Virus record (IMG/VR): IMGVR_UViG_3300009158_002119 | Span: 1-63,950 of that record | Direction: 5' to 3' (one strand) | DNA: 63,950 nucleotides | Origin: a virus | In this document: one piece after another, positions 42,579 to 52,900 of the stretch | How the letters are laid out: each line of letters begins with the position of its first letter | Numbering within the stretch: position 1 is the stretch's first letter | Notes under the pieces: generated by a model | The model's database searches: none | Told to the model about the DNA's origin: nothing | Seen by the model: the letters and a program-made list of their open reading frames with translations, nothing else | Translations under genes and position numbers: made by a program

Positions 42579-44531
42579 ATGGGACCAAAATTTGATTTTA
42601 AAACCACAACCAACGAACAGATAACGGAGTATATTAAAACACTTGTTGATGCCGGTTATCAAGAAGGTAAATCTGATGGGGAAGAAATTCAAACCGAAAG
42701 ATCTTATACGTCGAAGAAAGGTGATGCGGGAGATACAAACACAGCATATATAACTGATGTTACCAACCTTACCGAAGTGGGAAAGGGGTTAGAATCCGTT
42801 ATCAAAGATTTTACTGCTGCTGCTAATCCAGAAAATTTTAAAGGAGCCGATTATTTACGAGACGCATCTCAAGAAATGGCAAATTCGTTAGGTCTTGGTC
42901 AGGCTAGAATGTCTGAAATGAAAACAACAATTGCCGATGCGTTACCTGAAATGCTCAGACTTGGAATTGAAGAAAACGATGCGTTAGACGCTATGGTAAA
43001 TATACCAAAAGAGTTGGGTATTAACACTTCTTTAGGTAAAGAGGCTCTTGTTGAGATGGCGGTAGCCGCTAATGTAACGGGTGTAAATGTAGGTAAATTA
43101 GCGACAGAATTTAAGGGTGTTGGTATTTCATTATATGATGTTGGTGATAAAATGGCCGAAGTTGCAAATTATGCTAAAAGTGTTGGAGTAAACGTAAAGG
43201 CGGTTTCAAGTGAGGTTGTTACTAATTTAAAACAATTAAATTTATTCAATTTTGATAGTGGTGTTAAAGGGTTGGCTAAAATGGCGGCACAAGCGTCTAT
43301 GTTAGGTATTGATATGGCCACCACATTTGAATTGGCAGAAGATCTTATGTCACCTGAAAAGGCAATTGAGATGTCGGCAGCACTACAACGTTTAGGTGTT
43401 TCAAGTAGTGCGTTATTAGATCCATTGAAAGCGATGGATTTGGCTCAAAATGATCCTGAAGCATTACAAAAAGAAATGATTAATGTTTCTAAAGAATTTA
43501 CCAAATTAAAAGCGGATGGTTCAGGTTTTGAAATTTTACCTGGTGCAAAACGTAGGTTAAGAGAAGTTGCGGAAGCGATGGGTATGAGCGCCACTGAATT
43601 GGCAAATATGTCAATTAAAAGTGCTGATTTGGACATGAAGATGAGTAAAATTAAATTCCCAAGTTTGGCGTCATCTGAAGAGGATAAATTGTTAATTGCT
43701 AATATGGCCCAAATGAAAGGTGGCGAGGCGGTACTTCAGATTAGAAATGACAAAACAGGTGAAATGGATGACATTAATGTTAAAGATTTAACGGCAGATC
43801 AAATTACAAAATTAAAAGAACAACAATCAAATGAAAATAAAACAATTGAAGAAATTGCTTTAGATCAATTAACTGCTTTAGAAAAAATTAACACCTCGTT
43901 AAATGCGGGTAAACAGGCGGTAAATCTTGGTAAGGCATCAACACCAACAATGGATAGGTTTTATAATGTTATTAATAACGCCGGAGCAATAAGTGCAACA
44001 AATTTAACTAAAGGTATTACAACAGAAAATGTTAGGGGAGCGGCAACTGAAGTCCTTACTCCTTTAGAAGAACAAGTAGTTAAATTCTTTCAAGGTGATG
44101 CTACTTGGGCATCAGTTACGGAAACTTTAGTTGGGGTTAAAGACAGTCTTTTGGGTATTGCTGGCGATCTTACTAAAGGCGGGTCAAATGTTTTACTTAA
44201 AACAAGTACGGATGTAATTAATATGTTTACTAAAGAATATTCTTCAGCTGGTGTAAACCCAACTCAAATGACATTTGATCCAAATAATCCATTTTTAACA
44301 CAGATGACGGATTGGGTTGACCAATTAACAAAAGGTGGAGTTAAGGAAACAAAATCTACCTCTGACGTTAATCTTAATATTAAAGTAGATGGATCAAGTA
44401 CGTTACCAAACGGACTAAGTGCGGAAGTATTTAAACCTGCCTTTGAAAGATATTTAAGTGAACCAGCAAATACATCTAAAGTAAAAGAAATATTAGGATC
44501 TAATAATTCAGGACTTCTTACAAATCAATAA
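42579..44531 (+). CDS. tail tape measure protein
   Basis: 650 residues, mostly alpha-helical and Ala/Lys/Glu/Leu-rich, close in length to T4 gp29 (590). It follows the chaperone pair directly, as tape measure genes do. Helical segments such as LGINTSLGKEALVEMAVAAN, VGDKMAEVANYAKSVGVNVK and ELAEDLMSPEKAIEMSAALQ are typical. No transmembrane segment or peptidase motif stands out. The tape measure sets tail length and sits inside the tube. The call rests on position and composition. Confidence 0.7.
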   Translation: MGPKFDFKTTTNEQITEYIKTLVDAGYQEGKSDGEEIQTERSYTSKKGDAGDTNTAYITDVTNLTEVGKGLESVIKDFTAAANPENFKGADYLRDASQEMANSLGLGQARMSEMKTTIADALPEMLRLGIEENDALDAMVNIPKELGINTSLGKEALVEMAVAANVTGVNVGKLATEFKGVGISLYDVGDKMAEVANYAKSVGVNVKAVSSEVVTNLKQLNLFNFDSGVKGLAKMAAQASMLGIDMATTFELAEDLMSPEKAIEMSAALQRLGVSSSALLDPLKAMDLAQNDPEALQKEMINVSKEFTKLKADGSGFEILPGAKRRLREVAEAMGMSATELANMSIKSADLDMKMSKIKFPSLASSEEDKLLIANMAQMKGGEAVLQIRNDKTGEMDDINVKDLTADQITKLKEQQSNENKTIEEIALDQLTALEKINTSLNAGKQAVNLGKASTPTMDRFYNVINNAGAISATNLTKGITTENVRGAATEVLTPLEEQVVKFFQGDATWASVTETLVGVKDSLLGIAGDLTKGGSNVLLKTSTDVINMFTKEYSSAGVNPTQMTFDPNNPFLTQMTDWVDQLTKGGVKETKSTSDVNLNIKVDGSSTLPNGLSAEVFKPAFERYLSEPANTSKVKEILGSNNSGLLTNQ

Positions 44532-44576
44532 TAGAAAATTATCAAAATTATGTTTTCTATAAAAAAGATCTCAAGG

Positions 44577-44583
44577 TATTTAT
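44577..44583 (+). promoter_or_regulatory. TATTTAT element, candidate phage promoter
   Basis: AAGGTATTTATTAATAAAAAAG, 12 bases before the ATG at 44596. Confidence 0.55.
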
Positions 44584-44595
44584 TAATAAAAAAGT

Positions 44596-47500
44596 ATGTC
44601 GGATAGTACATTATCGTTTGCGTCCTCGTCAAATTTTAGGGATATATTATTAGCCCGTAATTTACAACCATATTCGGTACCAGGGTCTTATTCTCCTAGT
44701 AGTAATAGTGTTAATTACGAGACTAATCTTTCTGTAGCAAATGTTATTGACTCACCAAACGGATTAATTTCAACAAACCAACTTGCTAATAGTTTATATT
44801 CACTCAATGAATACGGACCCGAAGGTGGTTATGACGGGAAATATTCTGTACCTGGAGCACCACTACCCGTGGAATCAAATTCAGGGCCATACGCACCAAC
44901 AGATACAGTATTAGATTTAGTTAATGAGTTTTATATTGATGCGGCATACGTACAAAACATTTACGGACCTGAAGGTGGTTTTAAAGATTTAGTTATTATA
45001 ACCGATGTGGTTGGTAATCCTAAAATGTATACACCATATTGGGATCCCTCAACATTTGTAACCTCATCCTATTCTCCATACGAGATAGTTTTTAGTAATA
45101 ATCCAAATGGAAGTAATGGTCCTCTATCTCAAGATACTTATTTAGCAAAAATTGGTGCGGCACAACTTAAAAGTTTATTTGAAGAAAGAATTGCAAGTGA
45201 AATACTACAAGCAAGTGTTGGTAGTGTTAATTTAGATTCATTACAAGATCCGTTTAGTGCAAGTATGATTGCCACAGGTCAACAACCATTCTTTACAAAA
45301 AATTGGAGAATTACCGTACCTGAAAACCCAATAAGTGCTTCTGTAACATTGGCAAATAGATTAACAGGAACATATTTCCCTGTATCATTTATTCCTGGTG
45401 ATTATTTTGATGAATCGTTTATAGATAATCCACAAACTGAAGCTGCTTTAAATGTTGCAAATAATTTAACAGGTGGATTTTTGGGACCAATCTTAAATAA
45501 ATTTAAGAATCCCTCTGAAATATTTGTTGCAAACACAGGATTTGGACAAAGGTCAGTATTATTCTCAAGTTTAGATTATAATAAATATAGACCGGCTTAT
45601 AGTAGAGGTATCATACAAGGTGCAACAACTGCAATAGATAGATTATTCAATCAAGATAAATCACAAAGTGGTGGTTATTATGTTGGTAGTCCGAATTCTG
45701 AACCTTCTCAGATTGATTCACCGGCAAATCAAGTCCCAATTGGGAAAAATGGTAGACAAGTACAAACTATTGTTTATGGACCACAAGAACTTGGTATTCT
45801 ATATGAAGGTAATGAAGCTCAATTACAATTTGGTTTAAAAGGAAAATCATATACCGATGGTGGTGGTATTGATGGGCAATTTATTTGGACATCACCAAAA
45901 TATAAAGACAATGCAGGATTTAAAGTGGGTCCTGGTGGAGTTGTCACAAGATTAGATAATGAATTTGAAACAATTAAAAGTGATTATGGTAGATACCAAT
46001 CAACAGATATTGATTTCAAAGGTGATTCAATCTTAGATAAAACACAAAGACTTATTGAATCTGCGGATCAAGTACAAGGTCAAGCAAGATTAAAACACGT
46101 TGGTAATGCAATTAACCAAGTGTCTAAGGTATTCAACGATGGGTACAAAGAGATGACAAAGGGTTCTATGGTATTATCTTATACTGATCAAGCTGATGGG
46201 TCTCAAGCGGGTATTGAGTATTGTAGAGTGTTCCAAAAAGACACACCTTACTTTACATATGCTGACTTACAAAAGAGTGATGGTATTACAACTGAAGGTA
46301 GAAAATTCTCGTATTCAGTTTTGGATAAGACATATAATCTTAACATTGCTCCACTTAAAAATCCTGGATCAACAAATATTGTAGATAACAAAGTTAAAAA
46401 ATATATGTTCTCTATTGAAAATTTAGCGTGGAGAACTTCAGATAGACCTGGATTTACTTACGATGATTTACCTGTTTGTGAAAAAGGACCAAATGGAGGT
46501 AGAGTCATGTGGTTTCCACCATATGATATTTCATTTAGTGATGATAGTACTCCTGATTTCTCATCAACTAATTTCTTGGGTAGACCCGAACCAATATACA
46601 CTTATAAGAACACTTCAAGAAAGGGTAGTATAAGTTGGAAGATTGTTGTGGATCATCCGGCAATTATGAATACTATTATTCAGAAACAATTGGCGGGAGT
46701 TGCAAAACAAAGAGTAGATTCAATTGTTGATTCATTCTTTGCGGGGTGTACAAAATATGATATGTATGAATTAGGTATTAAATTTAACACAATACCGACA
46801 AGAGATTTATTTACATACCAACAAATATTAAATAACCCAAGATTAACCAATGAAGAGTTGGGTCAGGTTGCGTTTGAAATACCTGTTGATCCTCAAGTTA
46901 TTGTTGAAAAAACTGCGGAAGGTGGTGATAGTGGAAAAGATGGCACGGGTAGTAATAGTACCATAACAAATGCAACATCAACATTACAAAATTCGGATGA
47001 GTTAAAAGAATTTTTAAATTATGCATTTTATTTTGAAAATGATTGTCCTGAATGTTACGGTTCATATGCAACAACCTCATCAAAACCATTTGATAGTTGG
47101 TATGATTCATATATTCCTAAACAAAGTACAACATATGTAACAAAAGCTCCGGCAACAGTTTATGTTGGATCAGAACCGTTTACCAAAGAAGGTGTACAAA
47201 CATTTTTTAATAATGTAATTAAAAATAATTTTGATAAATTAAAAACTGATTTCTTAAAAAAATTAAAAGAAATAATAATAGATAAAAATGGTACGGTTGT
47301 ATTAACATTAAGAGGTTCGGCATCGGCACCTGCAAAAGTAGGGTATAACAAAAAATTATCACAAAGAAGGGTAGATAGTGTACAAAAATGGTTTAAAAAT
47401 CAAAAACTTGGGGATAAACTTATAAGTGAATTACCTGAAGATAAATTTAAAATTATAATTGAAACACAGGGTGAGGAGGAAGTCGTAACTGTTGGTAATT

Positions 47501-49245
47501 CTAGTTCTAATACCGCATCTGCAAGTGGATCCACTAGTCCTGTAAATGGTATATCTGTTAATTGTAGTACAAATATAACTACAACTCCGTCTGTGAATAC
47601 AACTGGTGGTGATATTGTGGGAGCTTCTTCTAATAGTGCAGCGCAATGGTGGTCAGTACCTGCAATGGCTTGTAGACGAGTTGCTTTAACTAAAATTGAG
47701 GCTAAGGTCCCACCCGACCCAATCCCTGTTGAAAAACCAAAAGACCCAAAAGAAAATGAGACAGGAGATGGTGACGGAACTAACACATTTAAACCTGGTG
47801 ATCCATCTAAAACAATCAAACCATCACCTAATTTAAGGATTGAACAAAAAATTAAAGAAGGTATATCTAAAAAAATATTAAGATTTTTATTCTCAGAATG
47901 TGATTACTTTGAGGTTATTAAGGAAAGTGATCCTATGATATATGATAGTATCAAACAAAAGATTAAGTACTTTAATCCTGCGTTCCACTCAACAACACCT
48001 GAGGGATTAAATGCTAGACTAACGTTTTTGAATCAATGTATGAGACCTGGTCAAACAATTCCTGTAATTGGACCTGATGGTAGACCAAAATATAATGATG
48101 CGTTAAATACGTCATTTGGAGCACCTCCAATCTTAATTTTAAGAATGGGTGACTTTTATAATAGTAAGATTGTCCCAACATCATTATCTATTGCTTATGA
48201 TCCAATAACATTTGATTTAAATCCTGAAGGTATTGGTGTACAACCAATGATTGCTAAAGTGACAATGGCGTTTAACTTTATTGGTGGTCATGGACTTAAA
48301 GAACCTGTTGAAGAATTACAAAACGCATTATCGTTTAACTATTATGCGAACACCGAAATTTATGACGAAAGAGCAACGGCAACTGAAAGTACTGAGGCAA
48401 GAGATAAATACATGGTTGAGAAGATATTGGCTAACCAACCAAAAGTAACAACTGCCAGTGTTGTAAATCAACAACCAAAAAGAGGTGGGGAAGCAATTGG
48501 AACAATATCGGGGGATACTGATATTGATTACACTAAATTCGTAAATGACTATTGGAATAGTACTAAAGAATATTTTGATGCTTATATTAATACAAATGCG
48601 ACAATTGGTAAAAACTATAACATAGGTATTTTAGATTTATTATTTACAGAAAGAGATTACTCTACAGGTACTGCAGAATTTACACCTGTAATTGAAGTTC
48701 CAATTTATGGTAAACCAAGTAATGTTGAAGACAAATTGGATAAATTATTTAATAAAGTTAATGGGGATATTTCACAAAGGAACGATCCTTTTATGCAAGT
48801 GGTTACCATAAATGATCAATCTATAACTAATGGTGACAAAAGAGAAATTGAAAATAAATTAAAAGAGTATGTAACAGGAATTAAAACAGATTTTATTACA
48901 AATGTTAGTAATAGTGTAAACGATTTAGTTTTATTACAACAGGACTATATTCAATATATAAGAAAGGCAAATTTGGTATTATCAAAAACTGACGGAATAA
49001 TGAATTCAAATAATGAACCTGATGTCTATGATATTTCAGGAGTTACAGATTCATTTACTCAGTTACAAACTTATTTGAAAAAAATAACAGATAAACATAT
49101 TGAATTTTATCTTGTAAATGAAGGAATAGTTGAAGCACAGGAATGTTTATATTTAAAAGAAGATTATTATAAAAAATTATCTTCAACTTTTACAGATGAT
49201 AGAGGTGGTCCCCCTAGTGATTATAAAACCTCTAGGAAAATTTAA
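44596..49245 (+). CDS. large baseplate protein with OmpA-like insert
   Basis: 1549 residues. Much of it is beta-rich with repeated short motifs (YGPEGGYDGKY, YGPEGGFKDL near residues 75-130). The core and C-terminal half have baseplate-type features (TYKNTSRKGSISWKIVVDHP; ILRMGDFYNSKIVPTSLSIA). Residues of about 860-970 look like an OmpA C-terminal peptidoglycan-binding domain (VLTLRGSASAPAKVGYNKKL, SQRRVDSVQKWF). It follows the tape measure and starts the baseplate series, with the next gene overlapping its stop (TAATG). It is likely a hub or wedge protein able to contact the cell wall. T4 has no single counterpart of this size. Confidence 0.7.
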   Translation: MSDSTLSFASSSNFRDILLARNLQPYSVPGSYSPSSNSVNYETNLSVANVIDSPNGLISTNQLANSLYSLNEYGPEGGYDGKYSVPGAPLPVESNSGPYAPTDTVLDLVNEFYIDAAYVQNIYGPEGGFKDLVIITDVVGNPKMYTPYWDPSTFVTSSYSPYEIVFSNNPNGSNGPLSQDTYLAKIGAAQLKSLFEERIASEILQASVGSVNLDSLQDPFSASMIATGQQPFFTKNWRITVPENPISASVTLANRLTGTYFPVSFIPGDYFDESFIDNPQTEAALNVANNLTGGFLGPILNKFKNPSEIFVANTGFGQRSVLFSSLDYNKYRPAYSRGIIQGATTAIDRLFNQDKSQSGGYYVGSPNSEPSQIDSPANQVPIGKNGRQVQTIVYGPQELGILYEGNEAQLQFGLKGKSYTDGGGIDGQFIWTSPKYKDNAGFKVGPGGVVTRLDNEFETIKSDYGRYQSTDIDFKGDSILDKTQRLIESADQVQGQARLKHVGNAINQVSKVFNDGYKEMTKGSMVLSYTDQADGSQAGIEYCRVFQKDTPYFTYADLQKSDGITTEGRKFSYSVLDKTYNLNIAPLKNPGSTNIVDNKVKKYMFSIENLAWRTSDRPGFTYDDLPVCEKGPNGGRVMWFPPYDISFSDDSTPDFSSTNFLGRPEPIYTYKNTSRKGSISWKIVVDHPAIMNTIIQKQLAGVAKQRVDSIVDSFFAGCTKYDMYELGIKFNTIPTRDLFTYQQILNNPRLTNEELGQVAFEIPVDPQVIVEKTAEGGDSGKDGTGSNSTITNATSTLQNSDELKEFLNYAFYFENDCPECYGSYATTSSKPFDSWYDSYIPKQSTTYVTKAPATVYVGSEPFTKEGVQTFFNNVIKNNFDKLKTDFLKKLKEIIIDKNGTVVLTLRGSASAPAKVGYNKKLSQRRVDSVQKWFKNQKLGDKLISELPEDKFKIIIETQGEEEVVTVGNSSSNTASASGSTSPVNGISVNCSTNITTTPSVNTTGGDIVGASSNSAAQWWSVPAMACRRVALTKIEAKVPPDPIPVEKPKDPKENETGDGDGTNTFKPGDPSKTIKPSPNLRIEQKIKEGISKKILRFLFSECDYFEVIKESDPMIYDSIKQKIKYFNPAFHSTTPEGLNARLTFLNQCMRPGQTIPVIGPDGRPKYNDALNTSFGAPPILILRMGDFYNSKIVPTSLSIAYDPITFDLNPEGIGVQPMIAKVTMAFNFIGGHGLKEPVEELQNALSFNYYANTEIYDERATATESTEARDKYMVEKILANQPKVTTASVVNQQPKRGGEAIGTISGDTDIDYTKFVNDYWNSTKEYFDAYINTNATIGKNYNIGILDLLFTERDYSTGTAEFTPVIEVPIYGKPSNVEDKLDKLFNKVNGDISQRNDPFMQVVTINDQSITNGDKREIENKLKEYVTGIKTDFITNVSNSVNDLVLLQQDYIQYIRKANLVLSKTDGIMNSNNEPDVYDISGVTDSFTQLQTYLKKITDKHIEFYLVNEGIVEAQECLYLKEDYYKKLSSTFTDDRGGPPSDYKTSRKI

Positions 49246-49637
49246 TGAATAGTGATCCTTCTAATAGATTTTATCAAGTGATGGCAAACATATTTAATGA
49301 TGAAAATAGTAAAAATGAGTTAAAAACGTTCATACTTAATGGCCAATATAGTAACATAACTTTTGTTACGGATGTTGTTGATAAAGCAATTTTAAGTTGT
49401 TCAAATAACTTTAACCCATACACTAAAGTTAATAAAGATAGTTATGACAAAATAAAGACCAATCAATTATATTTAAATTTAATGATAAGTCCAATAGAGG
49501 ATGATGTTAAATTTGGATTAACATATAAAAAAGTTAGTGGTACCTCATCACAAAAAAAGGCGGTAAAAGAATTATATTCAAATGTGAATGTGGATAATAA
49601 AGAAAAAACCTTTGATGGTAAAATTAAATTTAATTAA
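49245..49637 (+). CDS. hypothetical baseplate-module protein, 130 aa
   Basis: Start overlaps the previous stop by one base (TAATG). The sequence (MNSDPSNRFYQVMANIFND, LKTFILNGQYSNITFVTDVV) has no recognised motif. Its position between a giant baseplate protein and a gp53-like wedge gene, and a two-base gap to the latter, suggest a small structural or assembly role similar to gp25 or gp48-type components. The sequence itself does not decide this. Confidence 0.6.
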   Translation: MNSDPSNRFYQVMANIFNDENSKNELKTFILNGQYSNITFVTDVVDKAILSCSNNFNPYTKVNKDSYDKIKTNQLYLNLMISPIEDDVKFGLTYKKVSGTSSQKKAVKELYSNVNVDNKEKTFDGKIKFN

Positions 49638-49639
49638 AA

Positions 49640-49963
49640 ATGAATTTACAATATTATAACAGATATAATGAGTTTTTAATAAATGGACAACAAACAGTTG
49701 TTCCGTACATAAATTTACCTGCAAAAACAACTGATAAAAATTTCATATACAAAGTTGGACAATCAAGGTTAGATAAGGTATCATTCCAATTTTATAATAC
49801 ACCATATTTTGGTTGGTTAGTACAAATGGCAAACCCCCAATATAGTGGTATGGAATCAAACATACCCGATGGAGCAATTTTAACAATACCATTCCCCCTT
49901 GTTAAGTCATTACAGGATTATAAAAACGAATTAGAAAATTATTACTTCTATTATGGTAGATAA
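49640..49963 (+). CDS. gp53-like baseplate wedge protein
   Basis: 107 residues: LQYYNRYNEFLINGQQTVVP at the start, then a LysM-like unit (VGQSRLDKVSFQFYNTPYFG, WLVQMANPQYSG, IPDGAILTIPFPL). T4 gp53 and related wedge proteins combine such an N-terminal segment with a LysM-like fold. It overlaps the following giant gene by 11 bases. In contractile tails this protein links wedges to one another. Confidence 0.6.
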   Translation: MNLQYYNRYNEFLINGQQTVVPYINLPAKTTDKNFIYKVGQSRLDKVSFQFYNTPYFGWLVQMANPQYSGMESNIPDGAILTIPFPLVKSLQDYKNELENYYFYYGR

Positions 49964-52900
49964 AGGTGAAAATATATTAGTGGAATTTGATTATGATAAC
50001 ATTACCTTAATAGACCCAAATAAAATTGTAGATAGTGAAGGTAAAGTTAGTGATAGATTAGTTAAACATGAGAACCTTGTGTTTTATGCAAATTTAGAAT
50101 GTAATGTATTACCAAGAACTAAATTAGCCTTAGGTTCGGCATTGAATGATTCCGTTAGAACTGTTTCCGTTGGTAAGATTAATTTCTTAAATCCTGGTAA
50201 CAAAACGTTCATGGATAACAGATATACCGATGAAATCACCGGTAAAGGATCTTTACAGGGTCAAGGGGTAAATCAACCAAAATTAAACGCAGTTCAAAAC
50301 CCAAACAAATCCGATGATTTTTACCTTACACAGAGTACGTATTCAAATGGTACACCTGGTGCGGTTGACAATGGTTTATTAGGTATAACTGAGATACAGG
50401 TTGCAATTGATACAAGTTTCTTACCTACCGTAACGGTTAACTTAACAGATGTTAAAGGAAGAGCATTATTTGAAGGTGGGAACAACTCACCTTACTCTGC
50501 GTTTTTCCAATTACCATATCCTATGTTTTATTTAACATTAAAGGGATATTACGGTAAGGCAGTTAGATTACCATTAATGTTACAATCGTTTACATCAAAC
50601 TTTGATAATACAACAGGTAACTTTAAGATTGTATTAAAGTTTTTTGGGTATAAGTATACGGTGATGTCTTATGTGAATTGGGGGGCTATGATGGCGGTAC
50701 CACATATGTATAATAATTTTGTGTCAACTGCACAAGCAAGTACAAACACACCTGCGGGATCTAACCTTGATAAAATGTCAGCAAAACAAGTTAGTAGGGG
50801 GTATCAAAAAATGAAAGAATTATATTCTGAATATAAATCAAAAGGTTTAATTGACGATGATTTTCCTGAGATAACAATTACACAATTAAAGGCTCGTTTA
50901 GATAGATTTATTAATAATATATTAGAAAAATTTACCAAAGAAAATTTGGGATCAATAACAGAATTAGATAATTTTCAAACTCAGTTAACGGAATTTCAGA
51001 AAAAAGTATTTTTTTATGGTGATTCATGGTTTGAAACATACATGGATAAAACAACTTCATATAATTTAAAAGACACTAAGGAAGTTGTTTATACGTATAA
51101 GAAAGACTATTCGGATCCTAACAAACAAGCTGAGGCTGAAACTAAATTGGCGGGTATTTTTACTGAATATCAAAAATTATTACAAAGTAATAGTGTTGCG
51201 GGAAAAAATGGTAGTTATACGGTTGGTGGTAAAATCACAAAAAGTGAAGTACCTATTGATGCAACTGTAGAAAAATGTTACGCAAAAATTAATCCACTTA
51301 CGGATATTGATTTTGCAAAAACGTATGAAGAAAGAAACGGTAAACCTGCAAAGACACAAACTGAATTAGATACGTTCATTGCGACTAACTCAATTGTACC
51401 TGGAACTAAGTTCTTTGTGTTTGAGGGTACTGATCACTTTATTGATATAACAGAAAAGGCGGCCAAAGAATCGTCAAAACTTAGAAGAGAAATTGAAGAA
51501 AAAATTACCGATAATCTTAATGAACAATTAAGTAATAAAGACACTGGTGTTGGGTTTAAACCATCTATTAGAAACGTATTAGCAGTTTTCTTTGCACAAG
51601 GTGAAGCGTTTATTCGTTTAATGGATGATGTCCATTCTAAAGCTTGGGATTTAAGGGAAAATAAATACAGACGACAAGCAATTTTTGGCAGTAATAGTAG
51701 TGCATTGAGTGTGGATGTTAAATCATCTACCCAAAATAATGAACCGATTTATCCTTGGCCTCAAGTTATTAAAGAAACTTTAGGTGATGATAAACAAGAG
51801 AAATTTGAAATTGTTTATCCGGGAGACAAATCAATTTCAACCATGACAAAGGCGTATATTCCTGAAATATGGCCTGAAGTTGAATTTGTTGAGGAATTTA
51901 TTAAAGGTTATACTGATAGGGTACCTAAAAATCCTGATTATGGTGATGAGTCTAATGTGGTTACAAGACCAAATAGATTAAGTTTAAATGCTCTTGATTT
52001 CCCTGTGACAAATGAGGTATTCCAAAACAAAGAAGAGATAAAATTCTTTTATGAGATTTATGAAAGGATTATGGTTAACACTTATTATTCTAAATTAAAT
52101 AGACAATCAGGATATGATGCGAGCATCTTTATGGTTGAAGCGGAAGACGAAAAGATTAATATACTTAAGAGTTTAGGTAATGATAATCCATTTTTAACTC
52201 AAAAACTAAAACGATACTTAATTGATCAAAATAATTTCTTAACATTTTTAAGACACATTTCAAATCAAGGAGAAGGTGAAAGTTGGCAAAAATTCATAAG
52301 AGGAGAATTCACAATAAATTACCTTAAGAATAAAACTAACGTACCTTTTGAATTATTTAATCAACAAATTTTAACAAATGAAAGATCTCAACCAAATGTT
52401 TCATTAACTGATGAATCAAAAATAATAGACTACATAGGGAATCAAACCTCTAGTAATGAATTTGATTTTTCTGATATGTACCCTATTACTAATTTTAATT
52501 GGTGTAAGAATTATCTTGCGGATGGGGAAGCACTTCAAAATGTTAATTTGGCTTATAACACTAAAGACGTATTATCTTACAATACAACACATAAAACAAT
52601 TTGTAATTTTAATAACGACGATACTAACGATAAGAAAAGACCTATAACTAACTTTAACTATAAGGCTGACGTATTTAGTCAAAATATTGACACTTCTAAT
52701 TTCAAAACATTCTATAATAGTAGAAAAATTGAGGAACAATTCACAACTGAAGGTAATTTAAATTACACTAACTATGATGGATTTGTAACCGACACTCAGA
52801 CAACTTCAATATTGAACACACCTTATTTTATAAATGCAATTCAAAATGGTGTGTATAATTTTAGATATAAACCAAATGATTTATCATCTTATAAACAAGC

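Noticed and set aside
44531-44560. Hairpin ATAGAAAA...TTTTCTAT after the tape measure gene
   Set aside because: The stem is purely AT-rich with a 14-base loop and no T-run, so it is too weak to call a terminator.
47400-47819. Minus-strand open frame of 139 codons
   Set aside because: Antisense to a Thr/Ser/Gly-rich linker of the large baseplate gene; no motif.
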